The position numbers and the translations under genes were made by a program. Source: Nomia melanderi (Eukaryota; Arthropoda; Insecta; Hymenoptera; Halictidae). From it: a DNA stretch of 64,000 nucleotides. Positions 25,601 through 36,788 of this stretch are shown here, in pieces (position 1 is the first letter of the stretch; each line of letters starts with the position of its first letter). Under the pieces are notes generated by a model. The model did no database searches. It was not told the origin of the DNA and saw nothing but the letters and a program-made list of their open reading frames with translations. Where the stretch lies: assembly GCF_051020985.1 (NCBI RefSeq), contig NW_027475141.1:868001-932000 (forward strand). Direction: 5' to 3'.

Positions 25601-26459
25601 CACCAGATATATATTGGATTTTCCCCAGACCCTGAGTGTCCGGCCCCATGAGACTGTGGTTTTCTCGGCCCCTGGTGGTCCGATGCCGTTCCCGCTGCAC
25701 AGACTCATGCGCCACGGCCTCCTACAGACAATGCACGTTGATTTATTGCGCTATCTGCAATAGCACCCGAGATATCACCAGAAATATATTGGATTCTTCC
25801 CTGACCCTGAGTGTCCGGCCCCATGAGACGGTGGTTTTCTCGGCCCCTGGTGGTCCGAGGTCGTTCCCGCTGCACTGATTCATGTGCCAGGGGTACTGCA
25901 GATAATTCACTTTGGTTTATTGCGCTATGTCTAATAGCACCCGAGATATCACCAGATATATATTGGATTTTCCCCTGACCCTGAGTGTCCGGCCCCATGA
26001 GATGGTGGTTTTCTCGGCCCCTGGTGATCCGAGGTCGTTCCCGCTGCACAGATTCATGCGCCAGGGCCTCCTGCAGATAATTCACTTTGGTTTATTGCGC
26101 TATCTCTAATAGCACCCGAGATATCACCAGATATATATTGGATTTTCCCCTGACCCTGAGGGTCCGGCCCCATGAGACTGTGGTTTTCTCGGCCCCTGGT
26201 GGTCCGAGGTCGTTCCCGCTGCACAGATTCATGCGCCAGGGCCTCCTACAGACAATGCACTTTGAATTACTGCGCTATCTGTAATAGTACCCAAGATATC
26301 ACCAGAAATATATTGGATTTTTCCCTGACCCTGAGTGTCCGGCCCCATGAGACTGTGGTTTTCTCGGCCCCCGGTGGTCCGAGGTCGTTCCCGCTGCACA
26401 TATTCATGCGCCTGGGCCTCCTGCAGATAATTCACTTTGGTTTATTGGGCTCTCTCTAA

Positions 26460-26986
26460 TAGCACCCAAGATATCACCATATATATATATTGGATTTTTC
26501 CCTGACCCTGAGTGTCCGGCCCCATGAGACTGTGGTTTTCTCGGCCCCTGGTGGTCCGATGTCGTCCTTGCTGCCCAGATTCATGCGCCAGGGCCTCCTA
26601 CAGACAATGCACTTTGATTTATTGCGCTATCTGTAATAGCACCCGAGAAACCTCCATATATATGCTGGATTTATACATGACTTTGGGTGACGGATACCGA
26701 AAATCTGTAATTTTCTCGGCCCCTGGTGGTCCGATGTCGTTCCTGCTGCACACATTCATGCGCAAGGGCCTCCTGCAGACAACTCACTTTGGTTTATTGC
26801 GCAATCTCTAATAGCACCCGAGATATCACCAGATATATATTGGATTTTTCCCTGACTCTGAGTGTCCGGAACCGTGAGACGGTGGTTTTCTCGGCCCCTG
26901 GTGGTCCGAGGTCGTTCCCACTGCACAGATTCATGCGCCAGGGCCTCCTGCAGATAATTCACTTTGGTTTATTGCGCTATCTGTAA
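26460..26986 (+). repeat. 3-monomer segment present in A2 and missing from A1 at this point
   Basis: Between parts equivalent to A1 10.86 kb and 10.88 kb, A2 has an additional 527 bp that match A1 7.38-7.90 kb (offset 19,081). One of its units is a type B monomer. Confidence 0.8.
26645..26819 (+). repeat. Type B monomer in A2, second relative of 7,564-7,738
   Basis: It ends in GCGCAATCTC and lies in the 3-monomer segment that A1 lacks at this point. The following unit has GGAACCGTGAGACGG. Confidence 0.9.
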
Positions 26987-27169
26987 TAGCACCCATGATG
27001 TCACCAGATATATATTGGATTTTCCCCTGACCCTGAGTGTCCGGCCCCATGAGACTGTGGTTTTCTCGGCCCCTGGTGGTCCGATGCCGTTCCCGCTGCA
27101 CAGACTCATGCGCCAGGGCCTCATACAGACAATGCACGTTGATTTATTGCGCTATCTGCAATAGCACCC

Positions 27170-27344
27170 GAGAAACCTCCATATATATGCTGGATTTATA
27201 CATGACTTAGGGTGACGTATACCGAAAATCTGTAATTTTCTCGGCCCCTGGTGGTCCGATGTCGTTCCTGCTGCACACATTCATGCGCAAGGGCCTCCTG
27301 CAGACAACTCACTTTGGTTTATTGCGCTATCTCTAATAGCACCC
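27170..27344 (+). repeat. Type B monomer in A2, equivalent of 11,063-11,237
   Basis: GTGACGTATACC form, the last type B unit of A2. None follows for about 3 kb. Confidence 0.9.
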
Positions 27345-28568
27345 GAGATATCACCAGATATATATTGGATTTTTCCCTGACTCTGAGTGTCCGGAACCAT
27401 GAGACGGTGGTTTTCTCCGCCCCTGGTGGTCCGAGGTCGTTCCCGCTGCACAGATGCATGCGCCAGGGCCTCCTGCAGATAATTCACTTTGGTTTATTGC
27501 GCTATCTCTTATAGCACCCGAGATATCACCAGATATATATATTGGGTTTTTTCCTGACTCTGAGTGTCCGGCCCCATGAGACGGTGGTTTTCTCGGCCCC
27601 TGGTGGTCTGAGGTCGTTCCCGCTGCACAGATTCATGCGCCAGGGGTACTGCAGATAATTCACTTTGGTTTATTGCGCTATCTCTAATAGCACCCGAGAT
27701 ATCACCAGATATATATTGGATTTTCCCCTGACCTTGAGTGTCCGGCCCCATGAGATAGTGGTTTTCTCGGCCCCTGGTGATCCGAGGTCGTTCCCGCTGC
27801 ACAGATTCATGCGCCAGGGCCTCCTGCAGATAATTCACTTTGGTTTATTGCGCTATCTCTAATAGCACCCGGGACATCACCATATATATATTTGATTTTT
27901 CCCTGACCCTGAGTGTCCGGCCCCATGAGACGGTGGTTTTCTCGGCCCCTGGTGGTACGAGGTCGTTCCCGCTGCACAAATGCATGCGCCAGGGCCTCCT
28001 GCAGATAATTCACTTTGGTTTATTGCGCTATCTCTAATAGCACCCGAGTTATCACCAGATATATATTGGATTTTCCCCTGACCCTGAGTGTCCGGCCCCT
28101 CGAGACTGTGGTTTTCTCGGCCCCTGGTAGTCCGAGGTCGTTCCCGCTGCACAGGTTCATGCGCCAGGGCCCCCTGCAGATAATTCACTTTGGTTTATTG
28201 CGCTATCTCTAATAGCATCCGAGATATCACCAGACATATATTGGATTTTCCCCTGACCGTGAGTGTCCGGCCCCATGAGACTGGTTTTCTCGGCCAATGG
28301 TGGTCCGAGGTCGTTCCCGCTGCCCAGATTCATGCGGCAGGGTCTCCTACAGACAATGCACTTTGATTTATTTCGCTATCTGTAATAGCACCCCAGATAT
28401 CACCAGATGTACATTGGATTTTTCCCCGACCCTGAGTGTCCGGCCCAATGGGACGGTGGTTTTCTCGGCCCCTGGTGATCCGAGGTCGTTCCCGCAGCAC
28501 AGATTCATGCGCCAGGGCCTCCTGCAGATAATTCACTTTGGTTTATTGCGCTATCTCTAATAGCACCC

Positions 28569-29269
28569 GAGATATCACCACATATATATTGGATTTTTCC
28601 CTGACCCTGAGGGTCCGGCCCCATGAGTCTGTGGTTTTCTCGGCCCCTGGTGGTCCGAGGTCATTCCCGCTGCACAGATTCATGCGCCTGGGCCTCCTGC
28701 AGATAATTCACTTTGATTTATTGCGCTATCTGTAATAGCACCCGAGATATCACCTGATATATATATTGGGTTTTTTCCTGACTCTGAGTGTCCGGCCCCA
28801 TGAGACGGTGGTTTTCTCGGCCCCTGGTGGTCCGAGGTCGTTCCCGCTGCACAGATTAATGCGCCAGGGATACTATAGATAATTCACTTTGGTTTATTGC
28901 GCTATCTCTAATAGCACCCGAGATATCACCAGAAATATATTGGATTTTTCCCTGACCCTGAGTGTCCGGCCCCATGAGACTGTGGTTTTCTCGGCCCCTG
29001 GTGGTCCGAGGTCGTTCCCGCTGAACATATTCATGCGCCTGGGCCTCCTGCAGATAATTCACTTTGGTTTATTGCGCTATCTCTAATAGCACCCGAGATA
29101 TCACCAGACATATATTGGATTTTCCCCTGACCCTGAGTGTCCGGCCCAATGGGACGGTGGTTTTCTCGGCCCCTGGTGATACGAGGTCGTTCCCGCAGCA
29201 CAGATTCATGCGCCAGGGCCTCCTGCAGATAATTCACTTTGGTTTATTGCGCTATCTCTAATAGCACCC
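28569..29269 (+). repeat. 701-bp duplication, copy 1 (4 monomers)
   Basis: The units start at 28,569, 28,744, 28,920 and 29,095, with markers CACCACATATATATTGG, CATGAGTCTGTGG, GATACTATAGATAATTC and GCTGAACATATTC. The equivalent A1 interval (12,462-12,987) is only 526 bp and lacks the unit at 28,920-29,094, so A2 gained one monomer here before the segment was duplicated. Confidence 0.85.
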
Positions 29270-29795
29270 GAGATATCACCACATATATATTGGATTTTTC
29301 CCTGACCCTGAGGGTCCGGCCCCATGAGTCTGTGGTTTTCTCGGCCCCTGGTGGTCCGAGGTCATTCCCGCTGCACAGATTCATGCGCCTGGGCCTCCTG
29401 CAGATAATTCACTTTGATTTATTGCGCTATCTGTAATAGCACCCGAGATATCACCAGATATATATATTGGGTTTTTTCCTGACTCTGAGTGTCCGGCCCC
29501 ATGAGACGGTGGTTTTCTCGGCCCCTGGTGGTCCGAGGTCGTTCCCGCTGCACAGATTAATGCGCCAGGGATACTATAGATAATTCACTTTGGTTTATTG
29601 CGCTATCTCTAATAGCACCCGAGATATCACCAGAAATATATTGGATTTTTCCCTGACCCTGAGTGTCCGGCCCCATGAGACTGTGGTTTTCTCGGCCCCT
29701 GGTGGTCCGAGGTCGTTCCCGCTGAACATATTCATGCGCCTGGGCCTCCTGCAGATAATTCACTTTGGTTTATTGGGCTATCTCTAATAGCACCC
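29270..29795 (+). repeat. 701-bp duplication, partial copy 2 (3 monomers)
   Basis: This repeats the first three units of the preceding segment, including GTCTGTGG, GATACTATAG and GCTGAACATATTC. The A1/A2 homology ends inside its first unit. The following unit at 29,796 is of a different subfamily. Confidence 0.85.
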
Positions 29796-30320
29796 GAGAT
29801 ATCACCAGATATATATTGGATTTTCCCCTGACCCTGAGTGTCCGGCCCCATGAGACTGTGGTTTTCTCGGCCCCTGGTGGTCCGAGGTCGTTCCCGCTGC
29901 ACATATTCATGCGCCTGGGCCTGCTGCAGATAATTCACTTTGGTTTATTGCGCTATCTGTAATAGCACCCGAGATATCACCAGATATATATTGGATTTTT
30001 CCCTGACCCTGAGTTTCCGGCCCCAGGAGACGGTGGTTTTCTCTTCCCCTGGTGGCCCGAGGTCTTTCCCGCTGCACAGATTCCTGCGCCTGGGCTTGCT
30101 GCAGATAATTCACTTTGGTTTATTGCGCTATCTGTAATAGCACCCGAGATATCACCAGATATATATTGGGTTTTTCCGTGACCCTGACAGTCCGGCCCCA
30201 TGAGACGGTGGTTTTCTCGGCCCCTGGTGTTCCGAGTTCGTTCCTGCTTCACAGATTCATGCGCCAGGGCCTCCTACAGACAATGTACTTTGATTTATTG
30301 CCCTACCTGTAATAGCACCC

Positions 30321-30495
30321 GAGACAGCTCCATATATATGCTGGATTTTTACATGACTTTGGGTCAAGGATACCGAATATCTGTAATTTTCTCGGCCCCT
30401 GGTGGTCCGATGTCGTTCCTGCTGCACAACTTCATGCGCAAGGGCCTCCAACGGACAATGCACTTTGATTTATTGCGCTATCTGTAATAGCACCC
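30321..30495 (+). repeat. Type B monomer, GAGACAGCTCC / GGTCAAGG form
   Basis: It opens GAGACAGCTCC and has GGGTCAAGGATACCGAATATC in place of GGTGACGG. The only other GGTCAAGG unit is at 36,439, 6,118 bp away. In both, the preceding unit ends TTGCCCTACCTGTAATAG. Confidence 0.9.
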
Positions 30496-31371
30496 GAGAT
30501 ATCACCAGATATATATTGGATTTTTCCCTGACCCTGAGTGTCCGGCCCGATGAAACGGTGGTATTCTCGGCCCCTGGTGGTCCGAGGTCGTTCCCGCTGC
30601 ACAGATTCCTGCGCTACGGCCCACTGCAGATAATTCACTTTGGTTTATTGCGCTATCGCTAATAGCACCCGAGATATCACCAGATATATATTGGATTTTT
30701 CCCTGACCCTGAGTGTCCGGCCCGATGAGACGGTGGTTTTCTCGGCCCCTGGCGGTCCGAGGTCGTTCCCGCTGCACAGATTCATGCGCCAGGGCCTCCT
30801 ACAGACAATGCACTTTGATTTATTGCGCTATCTGTAATAGCACCCGAGATATCACCAGATATATATTGGATTTTCCCCTGACCCTGAGTGTCCGGCCCCA
30901 TGAGACGGTGGTTTTCTCGGCCCCTGGTGGTCCGAGGTCGTTCCCGCTGCCCAGATTCATGCGCCAGGACATCCTACAGACAATGCACTTTGATTTATTG
31001 CGCTAACTGTAATAGCACCCGAGATATCACCAGATATATATTGGATTTTTCCCTGACCCTTAGTGTCCGGCCCCATGAGACGGTGGTTTTCTCGGCCCCT
31101 GGTGGTCCGAGGTCGTTCCCGCTGCCCAGATTCATGCGCCAGGGCCTCCTACAGACAATGCACTTTGATTTATTGCGCTATCTGTAATAGCACACGAGAT
31201 ATCACCAGATATATATTGGATGTTTCCCTGACCCTGAGTGCCCGGCCCCATGAGACGGTGGTTTTCTCGGCCCCTGGTGGTCCGAGGTCGTTCCCGCTGC
31301 ACAGATTCTTGCGCTAGGGCCCACTGCAGATAATTCACTTTTGGTTTATTGCGCTATCTCTAATAGCACCC

Positions 31372-31894
31372 AAGATATCACCAGATATATATTGGATTTT
31401 CCCCTGACCCTGATTGTCCGGCCCCATGAGACGGTTGTTTTCTCGGCCCCTGGTGGTCCGAGGTCGCTCCCGCTGACCAGATTCCTGCGCCAAGGCCTCC
31501 TGCAGATAATTCATTTTGGTTTATAGCGCTATCTCTAATAGCACCCGAGATATAACCAGATATATATTGGATTTTCCCCTGACCCTGAGTGTCCGGCCCC
31601 ATGAGACGGTGGTTTTCTCGGCCCCTGGGGGTGAGGTTGTTCCCGCTGCCCAGATTCATGTGCCAGGGCCTCCTACAGACAATACAGTTTGATTTATTGC
31701 GCTATCTGTAATAGCACCCGAGAAAGCACCATATATATGCTGGATTTTTACATGACTTTGGGTGACGGATACCGAAAATCTGTAATTTTCTCGGCCCCTG
31801 GTGGTCCGATGTCTTTCCTGCTGCACAGGTTCATGCGCCAGGGCCTCCTACGGACAATGCACTTTGATTTATTGCGCTATCTCTAATAGCACCC
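31372..31894 (+). repeat. 523-bp tandem duplication, copy 1 (3 monomers)
   Basis: Units of 175, 173 and 175 bp: an AAGATATC unit with GATTGTCCGG and CGCTGACCAG, a 173-bp unit with CTGGGGGTGAGG, and a type B unit. By eye it is identical to the next 523 bp. Confidence 0.92.
31720..31894 (+). repeat. Type B monomer, GAGAAAGCACC form
   Basis: Third unit of a 523-bp duplicated trio. It has GCTGCACAGGTTCATGCG and CTACGGACAATGC at its 3' part. Confidence 0.9.
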
Positions 31895-32417
31895 AAGATA
31901 TCACCAGATATATATTGGATTTTCCCCTGACCCTGATTGTCCGGCCCCATGAGACGGTTGTTTTCTCGGCCCCTGGTGGTCCGAGGTCGCTCCCGCTGAC
32001 CAGATTCCTGCGCCAAGGCCTCCTGCAGATAATTCATTTTGGTTTATAGCGCTATCTCTAATAGCACCCGAGATATAACCAGATATATATTGGATTTTCC
32101 CCTGACCCTGAGTGTCCGGCCCCATGAGACGGTGGTTTTCTCGGCCCCTGGGGGTGAGGTTGTTCCCGCTGCCCAGATTCATGTGCCAGGGCCTCCTACA
32201 GACAATACAGTTTGATTTATTGCGCTATCTGTAATAGCACCCGAGAAAGCACCATATATATGCTGGATTTTTACATGACTTTGGGTGACGGATACCGAAA
32301 ATCTGTAATTTTCTCGGCCCCTGGTGGTCCGATGTCTTTCCTGCTGCACAGGTTCATGCGCCAGGGCCTCCTACGGACAATGCACTTTGATTTATTGCGC
32401 TATCTCTAATAGGACCC
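31895..32417 (+). repeat. 523-bp tandem duplication, copy 2 (3 monomers)
   Basis: I see no difference from copy 1 over the whole unit, so this is among the youngest duplications in the diverged right half. Confidence 0.92.
32243..32417 (+). repeat. Type B monomer, duplicate of 31,720-31,894
   Basis: Same sequence by eye, 523 bp downstream. It is followed by AGGACCCGAG and a unit with CCGGCCACATGAGACGG, a junction repeated at 34,866 and 44,663. Confidence 0.9.
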
Positions 32418-33640
32418 GAGATATCACCAGATATATATTGGATTTTTCCCCGACCCTGAGTGTCCGGCCACATGAGACGGTGGTTTTCTCGGCCCCTGGT
32501 GGTCCGAGGTCGTTCCCGCTGCCCAGATTCATGCGCCAGGGCCTCCTACAGACAATGCACTTTGATTTATTGCGCTATCTGTAATCGCACCCGAGGTATC
32601 ACCAGATATATATTGGATTTTTCTCTGACCCTGAGTGTCCGGCCCCATGAGACGGTGGTTTTCTCGGCCCCTGGTGGTCCGAGGTCGTTCCCGCTGCACA
32701 GACTCATGCGCCAGGGCCTCCTGCAGATAATTCACTTTGGTTTATTGCGCTTTCTCTAATAGCACCCGAGATATCACCAGATATATATTGGATTTTCCCC
32801 AGACCCAGAGTGTCCGGCCCCATGAGACGGTGGTTTTCTCGGCCCCTGGTGGTCCGAGGTCGTTCCCGCTGCACAGCTTCATGCGCCAGGGCCTCCTGCA
32901 GACAATGCACTTTGATTTATTGCGCTATCTGTAATAGCACCCGAGATATCACCTGATATATATTGGATATTCCCCTGACCCTGAGTTTCCGGCCCCATGA
33001 GACTGTGGTTTTCTCGGCCCCTGGTGGTCCGTGGTCGTTCCCCCTGCACAGATTCCTGCGCCAGGGCCTCCTGCAGATAATTCACTTTGGTTTATTGCGC
33101 TATCTGTAATAGCATCCGAGATATCACCAGATATATATTGGATTTTCCCCTGACCCTGAGTGTAGGGCCCCATGAGACTGTGGTTTTCCCGGCCCCTGGG
33201 GGTGAGGTCGTTCCCGCTGCCCAGATTCATGCGCCAGGGCCTCCTACAGACAATGCACTTTGATTTATTGCGCTATCTGTAATAGCACCCCAGATATCAC
33301 CAGATGTACATTGCATTTTTCCCCGACCCTGAGTGTCCGGCCCCATGAGACGGTGGTTTTCTCGGCCCCTGGTGGTCCGATGTCGTTCCTGCTACACAGA
33401 TTCATGCGCCAGGGCCTCCTGCAGATAATTCACTTTGGTTTATTGCGCTATCTCTAATAGCACCCGAGATGTCACCAGATATATATTCGATTTTTCCCTG
33501 AATCTGAGTGACCGGCCCCATGAGACGGTGGTTTTCTCGGCCCCTGGTGGTCCGAGGTCGTTCCCGCTACACAGATGCATGCGCCAGGGCCTTCTGCAGA
33601 TAATTCACTTTGGTTTATTTCGCTATCTCTACTAGCACCC

Positions 33641-33815
33641 GAGATATCACCAGATATATGCTGGATTTTTACATGACCTTGGGTGACGGATTCCGAATAT
33701 CTGTAATTTTCTCGGCCCCTGGTGGTCCGAGGTAGTTCCTGCTGCACAGATTCATTCGCCAGTGCCTCCTACAGACAATGCACTTTGATTTATTGCGCTA
33801 TCTCTAATAGCACCC
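33641..33815 (+). repeat. Type B monomer, GACGGATTCCGAATATC form
   Basis: Majority-type start GAGATATCACCAG, then ATATATGCTGG, ACATGACCTTGGG and GATTCCGAATATC. It has GAGGTAGTTCCTGC and CATTCGCCAGTGCC at its 3' part. Second unit of a 4-monomer HOR. Confidence 0.9.
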
Positions 33816-33990
33816 GAGATATCATCAGATACATAGTGGGTTTTTACATGTCCTTGGGTGTGCGGCCCCATGTGTCGGTGGTTTTCTCGGCCCCTGGTGG
33901 TCCGAGGTCGTTGCCGCTGCACAGATTCATTCGTCAGGGCCTCCAACAGACAATGCACTTTGATTTATTGCGCTATCTGTAATAGCACCC
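33816..33990 (+). repeat. B/majority hybrid monomer
   Basis: It carries the B-like TTTTTACATGTCCTTGGGTG but returns to majority sequence at CGGCCCCATG, with GTGTCGGTGG. The B tract ends about 20 bp earlier than in true type B units. Third unit of the 4-monomer HOR; copies are at 34,516 and 44,313. Confidence 0.85.
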
Positions 33991-34165
33991 GAGAAAGCAC
34001 CATATATATGCTGGATTTTTACATGACTTTGGGTGACGGATACCGAAAATCTGTAATTTTCTCGGCCCCTGGTGGTCCGATGTCGTTCCTGCTACACAGA
34101 TTCATGCGCCAGGGCCTCCTGCAGATAATTCACTTTGGTTTATTGCGCTATCTCTAATAGCACCC
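33991..34165 (+). repeat. Type B monomer, GAGAAAGCACC form
   Basis: Fourth unit of the HOR. Its 3' part (CTACACAGATTC, CTGCAGATAATTC) differs from the matching unit at 34,691 (CTGCACAGGTTC, CTACGGACAATGC), so the two halves of the monomer have different histories. Confidence 0.88.
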
Positions 34166-34340
34166 GAGATGTCACCAGATATATATTCGATTTTTCCCTG
34201 AATCTGAGTGACCGGCCCAATGAGACGGTGGTTTTCTCGGCCCCTGGTGGTCCGAGGTCGTTCCCGCTACACAGATGCATGCGCCAGGGCCTCCTGCAGA
34301 TAATTCACTTTGGTTTATTTCGCTATCTCTACTAGCACCC

Positions 34341-34515
34341 GAGATATCACCAGATATATGCTGGATTTTTACATGACCTTGGGTGACGGATTCCGAATAT
34401 CTGTAATTTTCTCGGCCCCTGGTGGTCCGAGGTAGTTCCTGCTGCACAGATTCATTCGCCAGTGCCTCCTACAGACAATGCACTTTGATTTATTGCGCTA
34501 TCTCTAATAGCACCC
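34341..34515 (+). repeat. Type B monomer, duplicate of 33,641-33,815
   Basis: Second unit of the second HOR copy, 700 bp after its partner. Confidence 0.9.
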
Positions 34516-34690
34516 GAGATATCATCAGATACATCCTGGGTTTTTACATGTCCTTGGGTGTGCGGCCCCATGTGTCGGTGGTTTTCTCGGCCCCTGGTGG
34601 TCCGAGGTCGTTGCCGCTGCACAGATTCATTCGTCAGGGCCTCCAACAGACAATGCACTTTGATTTATTGCGCTATCTGTAATAGCACCC

Positions 34691-34865
34691 GAGAAAGCAC
34701 CATATATATGCTGGATTTTTACATGACTTTGGGTGACGGATACCGAAAATCTGTAATTTTCTCGGCCCCTGGTGGTCCGATGTCGTTCCTGCTGCACAGG
34801 TTCATGCGCCAGGGCCTCCTACGGACAATGCACTTTGATTTATTGCGCTATCTCTAATAGGACCC
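34691..34865 (+). repeat. Type B monomer, GAGAAAGCACC form
   Basis: It is followed by AGGACCCGAG and a CCGGCCACATGAG unit, like the units at 32,243 and 44,488. Confidence 0.9.
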
Positions 34866-36438
34866 GAGATATCACCAGATATATATTGGATTTTTCCCCG
34901 ACCCTGAGTGTCCGGCCACATGAGACGGTGGTTTTCTCGGCCCCTGGTGGTCCGAGGTCGTTCCCGCTGCCCAGATTCATGCGCCAGGGCCCCCTGTAGA
35001 TAATTCACTTTGGTTTATTGCGCTATCTCTAATAGCACCCGAGATATCACCAGATATATATTGGATTTTCCGCTGACCCTGAGTGTCCGGCCCGATGAAA
35101 CGGTGGTTTTCTCGGCCCCTGGTGGTCCGAGGTCGTTCCCGCTGCACAGACTCATGCGCCAGGGCCTCCTGCAGATACTTCACTTTGGTTGATTGCGCTA
35201 TCTCTAGTAGCACCCGAGATATCATCAGATATATATTGGATTTTTCCCTGACCCTGAGTGTCCGGCTCCATGAGACGGTGGTTTTCTCGGCCCCTGGTTG
35301 TCCGAGGTCGTTCCCTCTGCACAGACTCATGCGCCAGGGCCTCCTGCAGATAATTCACTTTGGTTTATTGCGCTTTCTCTAATAGCACCAGAGATATCAC
35401 CAGATATATATTGGATTTTCCCCAGACCCAGAGTGTCCGGCCCCATGAGACGGTGGTTTTCTCGGCCCCTGGTGGTCCGAGGTCGTTCCCGCTGCACAGC
35501 TTTATGCGCCAGGGCCTCCTACAGACAATGCACTTTGATTTATTGCGCTATCTGTAATAGCACCCGAGGTATCACCAGATATATATTGGATTTTCCCCAG
35601 ACCCAGAGTGTCCGGCCCCATGAGACTGTGGTTTTCCCGGCCCCTGGGGGTGAGGTCGTTCCCGCTGCCCAGATTCATGTGCCAGGGCCTCCTACAGACA
35701 ATACAGTTTGATTTATTGCGCTATCTGTAATAGCACCCGAGATATCACCAGATATATATTGGATATTCCGCTGACCCTGAGTGTTCGGCCCCATGAGACT
35801 GTGGTTTTCTCGGCCCCTGGTGGCCCCAGGTCGCTCCCGCTGCACAGATGCATGCGCCAGGGTCTCCGGCAGATAATTCACTTTGGATTAGTGCGCTATC
35901 GGTACGAGCACCCGAGATATCACCAGATATATATTGGATTTTCCCCTGACCCTGAGTGTCCGGCCCCATGAGACGGTGGTATTCTCGGCCCCTGGTGGTC
36001 CGAGGTCGTTCCCGCTGCACAGATTCCTGCGCTACGGCCCACTGCAGATAATTCACTTTGGTTTATTGCGCTATCGCTAATAGCACCCGAGATATCACCA
36101 GATATATATTGGATTTTTCCCTGACCCTGAGTGTCCGGCTCCATGAGACGGTGGTTTTCTCGGCCCCTGGTTGTCCGAGGTCGTTCCCGCTGCACAGATT
36201 CATGGGACAGGGCCTCCTGCAGACAATGCACTTTGATTTATGGCGCTATCTGTAATAGAACCCGAGATATCACCAGATATATATTGGATTTTCCCCAGAC
36301 CCTGAGTGTCCGGCCCGATGAGACGGTGGTTTTCTCGGCCCCTGGCGGTCCGAGGTCGTTCCCGCTGCCCAGATTCATGCGCCAGGGCCTCCTACAGACA
36401 ATGCACTTTTATTTATTGCCCTACCTGTAATAGCACCC

Positions 36439-36613
36439 GAGACAGCTCCATATATATGCTGGATTTTTACATGACTTTGGGTCAAGGATACCGAAAATCT
36501 GTAATTTTCTCGGCCCCTGGTGGTCCGATATCGTTCCTGCTGCACAGATTCATGCGCAAGGGCCTCCAACGGACAATGCACTTTGGTTTATTGCGCTAAC
36601 TGTAATAGCACCC
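36439..36613 (+). repeat. Type B monomer, GGTCAAGG form
   Basis: Partner of 30,321. It has CCGATATCGTTCC and ends GCGCTAACTGTAATAG. Confidence 0.9.
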
Positions 36614-36788
36614 GAGATATCACCAGATATATATTGGATTTTTCCCTGACCCTTAGTGTCCGGCCCCATGAGACGATGGTTTTCTCGGCCCCTGGTGGTC
36701 CGAGGTCGTTCCCGCTGCACAGATTCATGCGCCAGGGCCTCCTACAGACAATGCAATTTGATTTATTGCGCTATCTGTAATAGCACCC

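Larger units (their letters stand above)
14186..29362 (+). repeat. Macro-repeat block A2 (second copy, ~15.2 kb)
   Basis: A2 starts as a near-perfect copy of the window start at an offset of 14,185 bp. The offset then changes stepwise: 13,131 after ~15.43 kb, 12,781 after ~16.4, 12,080 after ~17.34, 13,479 after ~19.06, 13,304 after ~21.74, 13,829 near 23.0-23.9, 19,431 for ~24.3-25.6, 15,580 for ~25.6-26.46, 19,081 for ~26.46-26.98, 16,107 for ~26.99-28.92 and 16,282 after ~29.09 kb. Most steps are whole numbers of monomers, and some segments are reordered relative to A1. This is the signature of duplication followed by out-of-register exchange. Confidence 0.9.
33466..34165 (+). repeat. 4-monomer HOR copy 1 (700 bp)
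   Basis: Order: unit with TATATTCGATTTTTCC and AATCTGAGTGACCGG; type B; hybrid; type B. The first unit ends TATTTCGCTATCTCTACTAGC. Confidence 0.9.
34166..34865 (+). repeat. 4-monomer HOR copy 2 (700 bp)
   Basis: Same order as copy 1. It differs by GGCCCAATGAG in the first unit, ACATCCTGGG in the hybrid and the 3' half of the last unit. Confidence 0.9.

Noticed and set aside
1..29362. A1/A2 as a pure assembly artefact
   Set aside because: The copies differ by many substitutions and by several whole-monomer rearrangements, which a simple duplicated contig would not show. Long reads would settle it.
35298..35711. 137-codon plus-strand frame with a different-looking translation
   Set aside because: It runs through a unit in which CACCAGAGATATC replaces CACCCGAGATATC and into the 173-bp CTGGGGGTGAGG unit, which changes frame. 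It is still satellite sequence.
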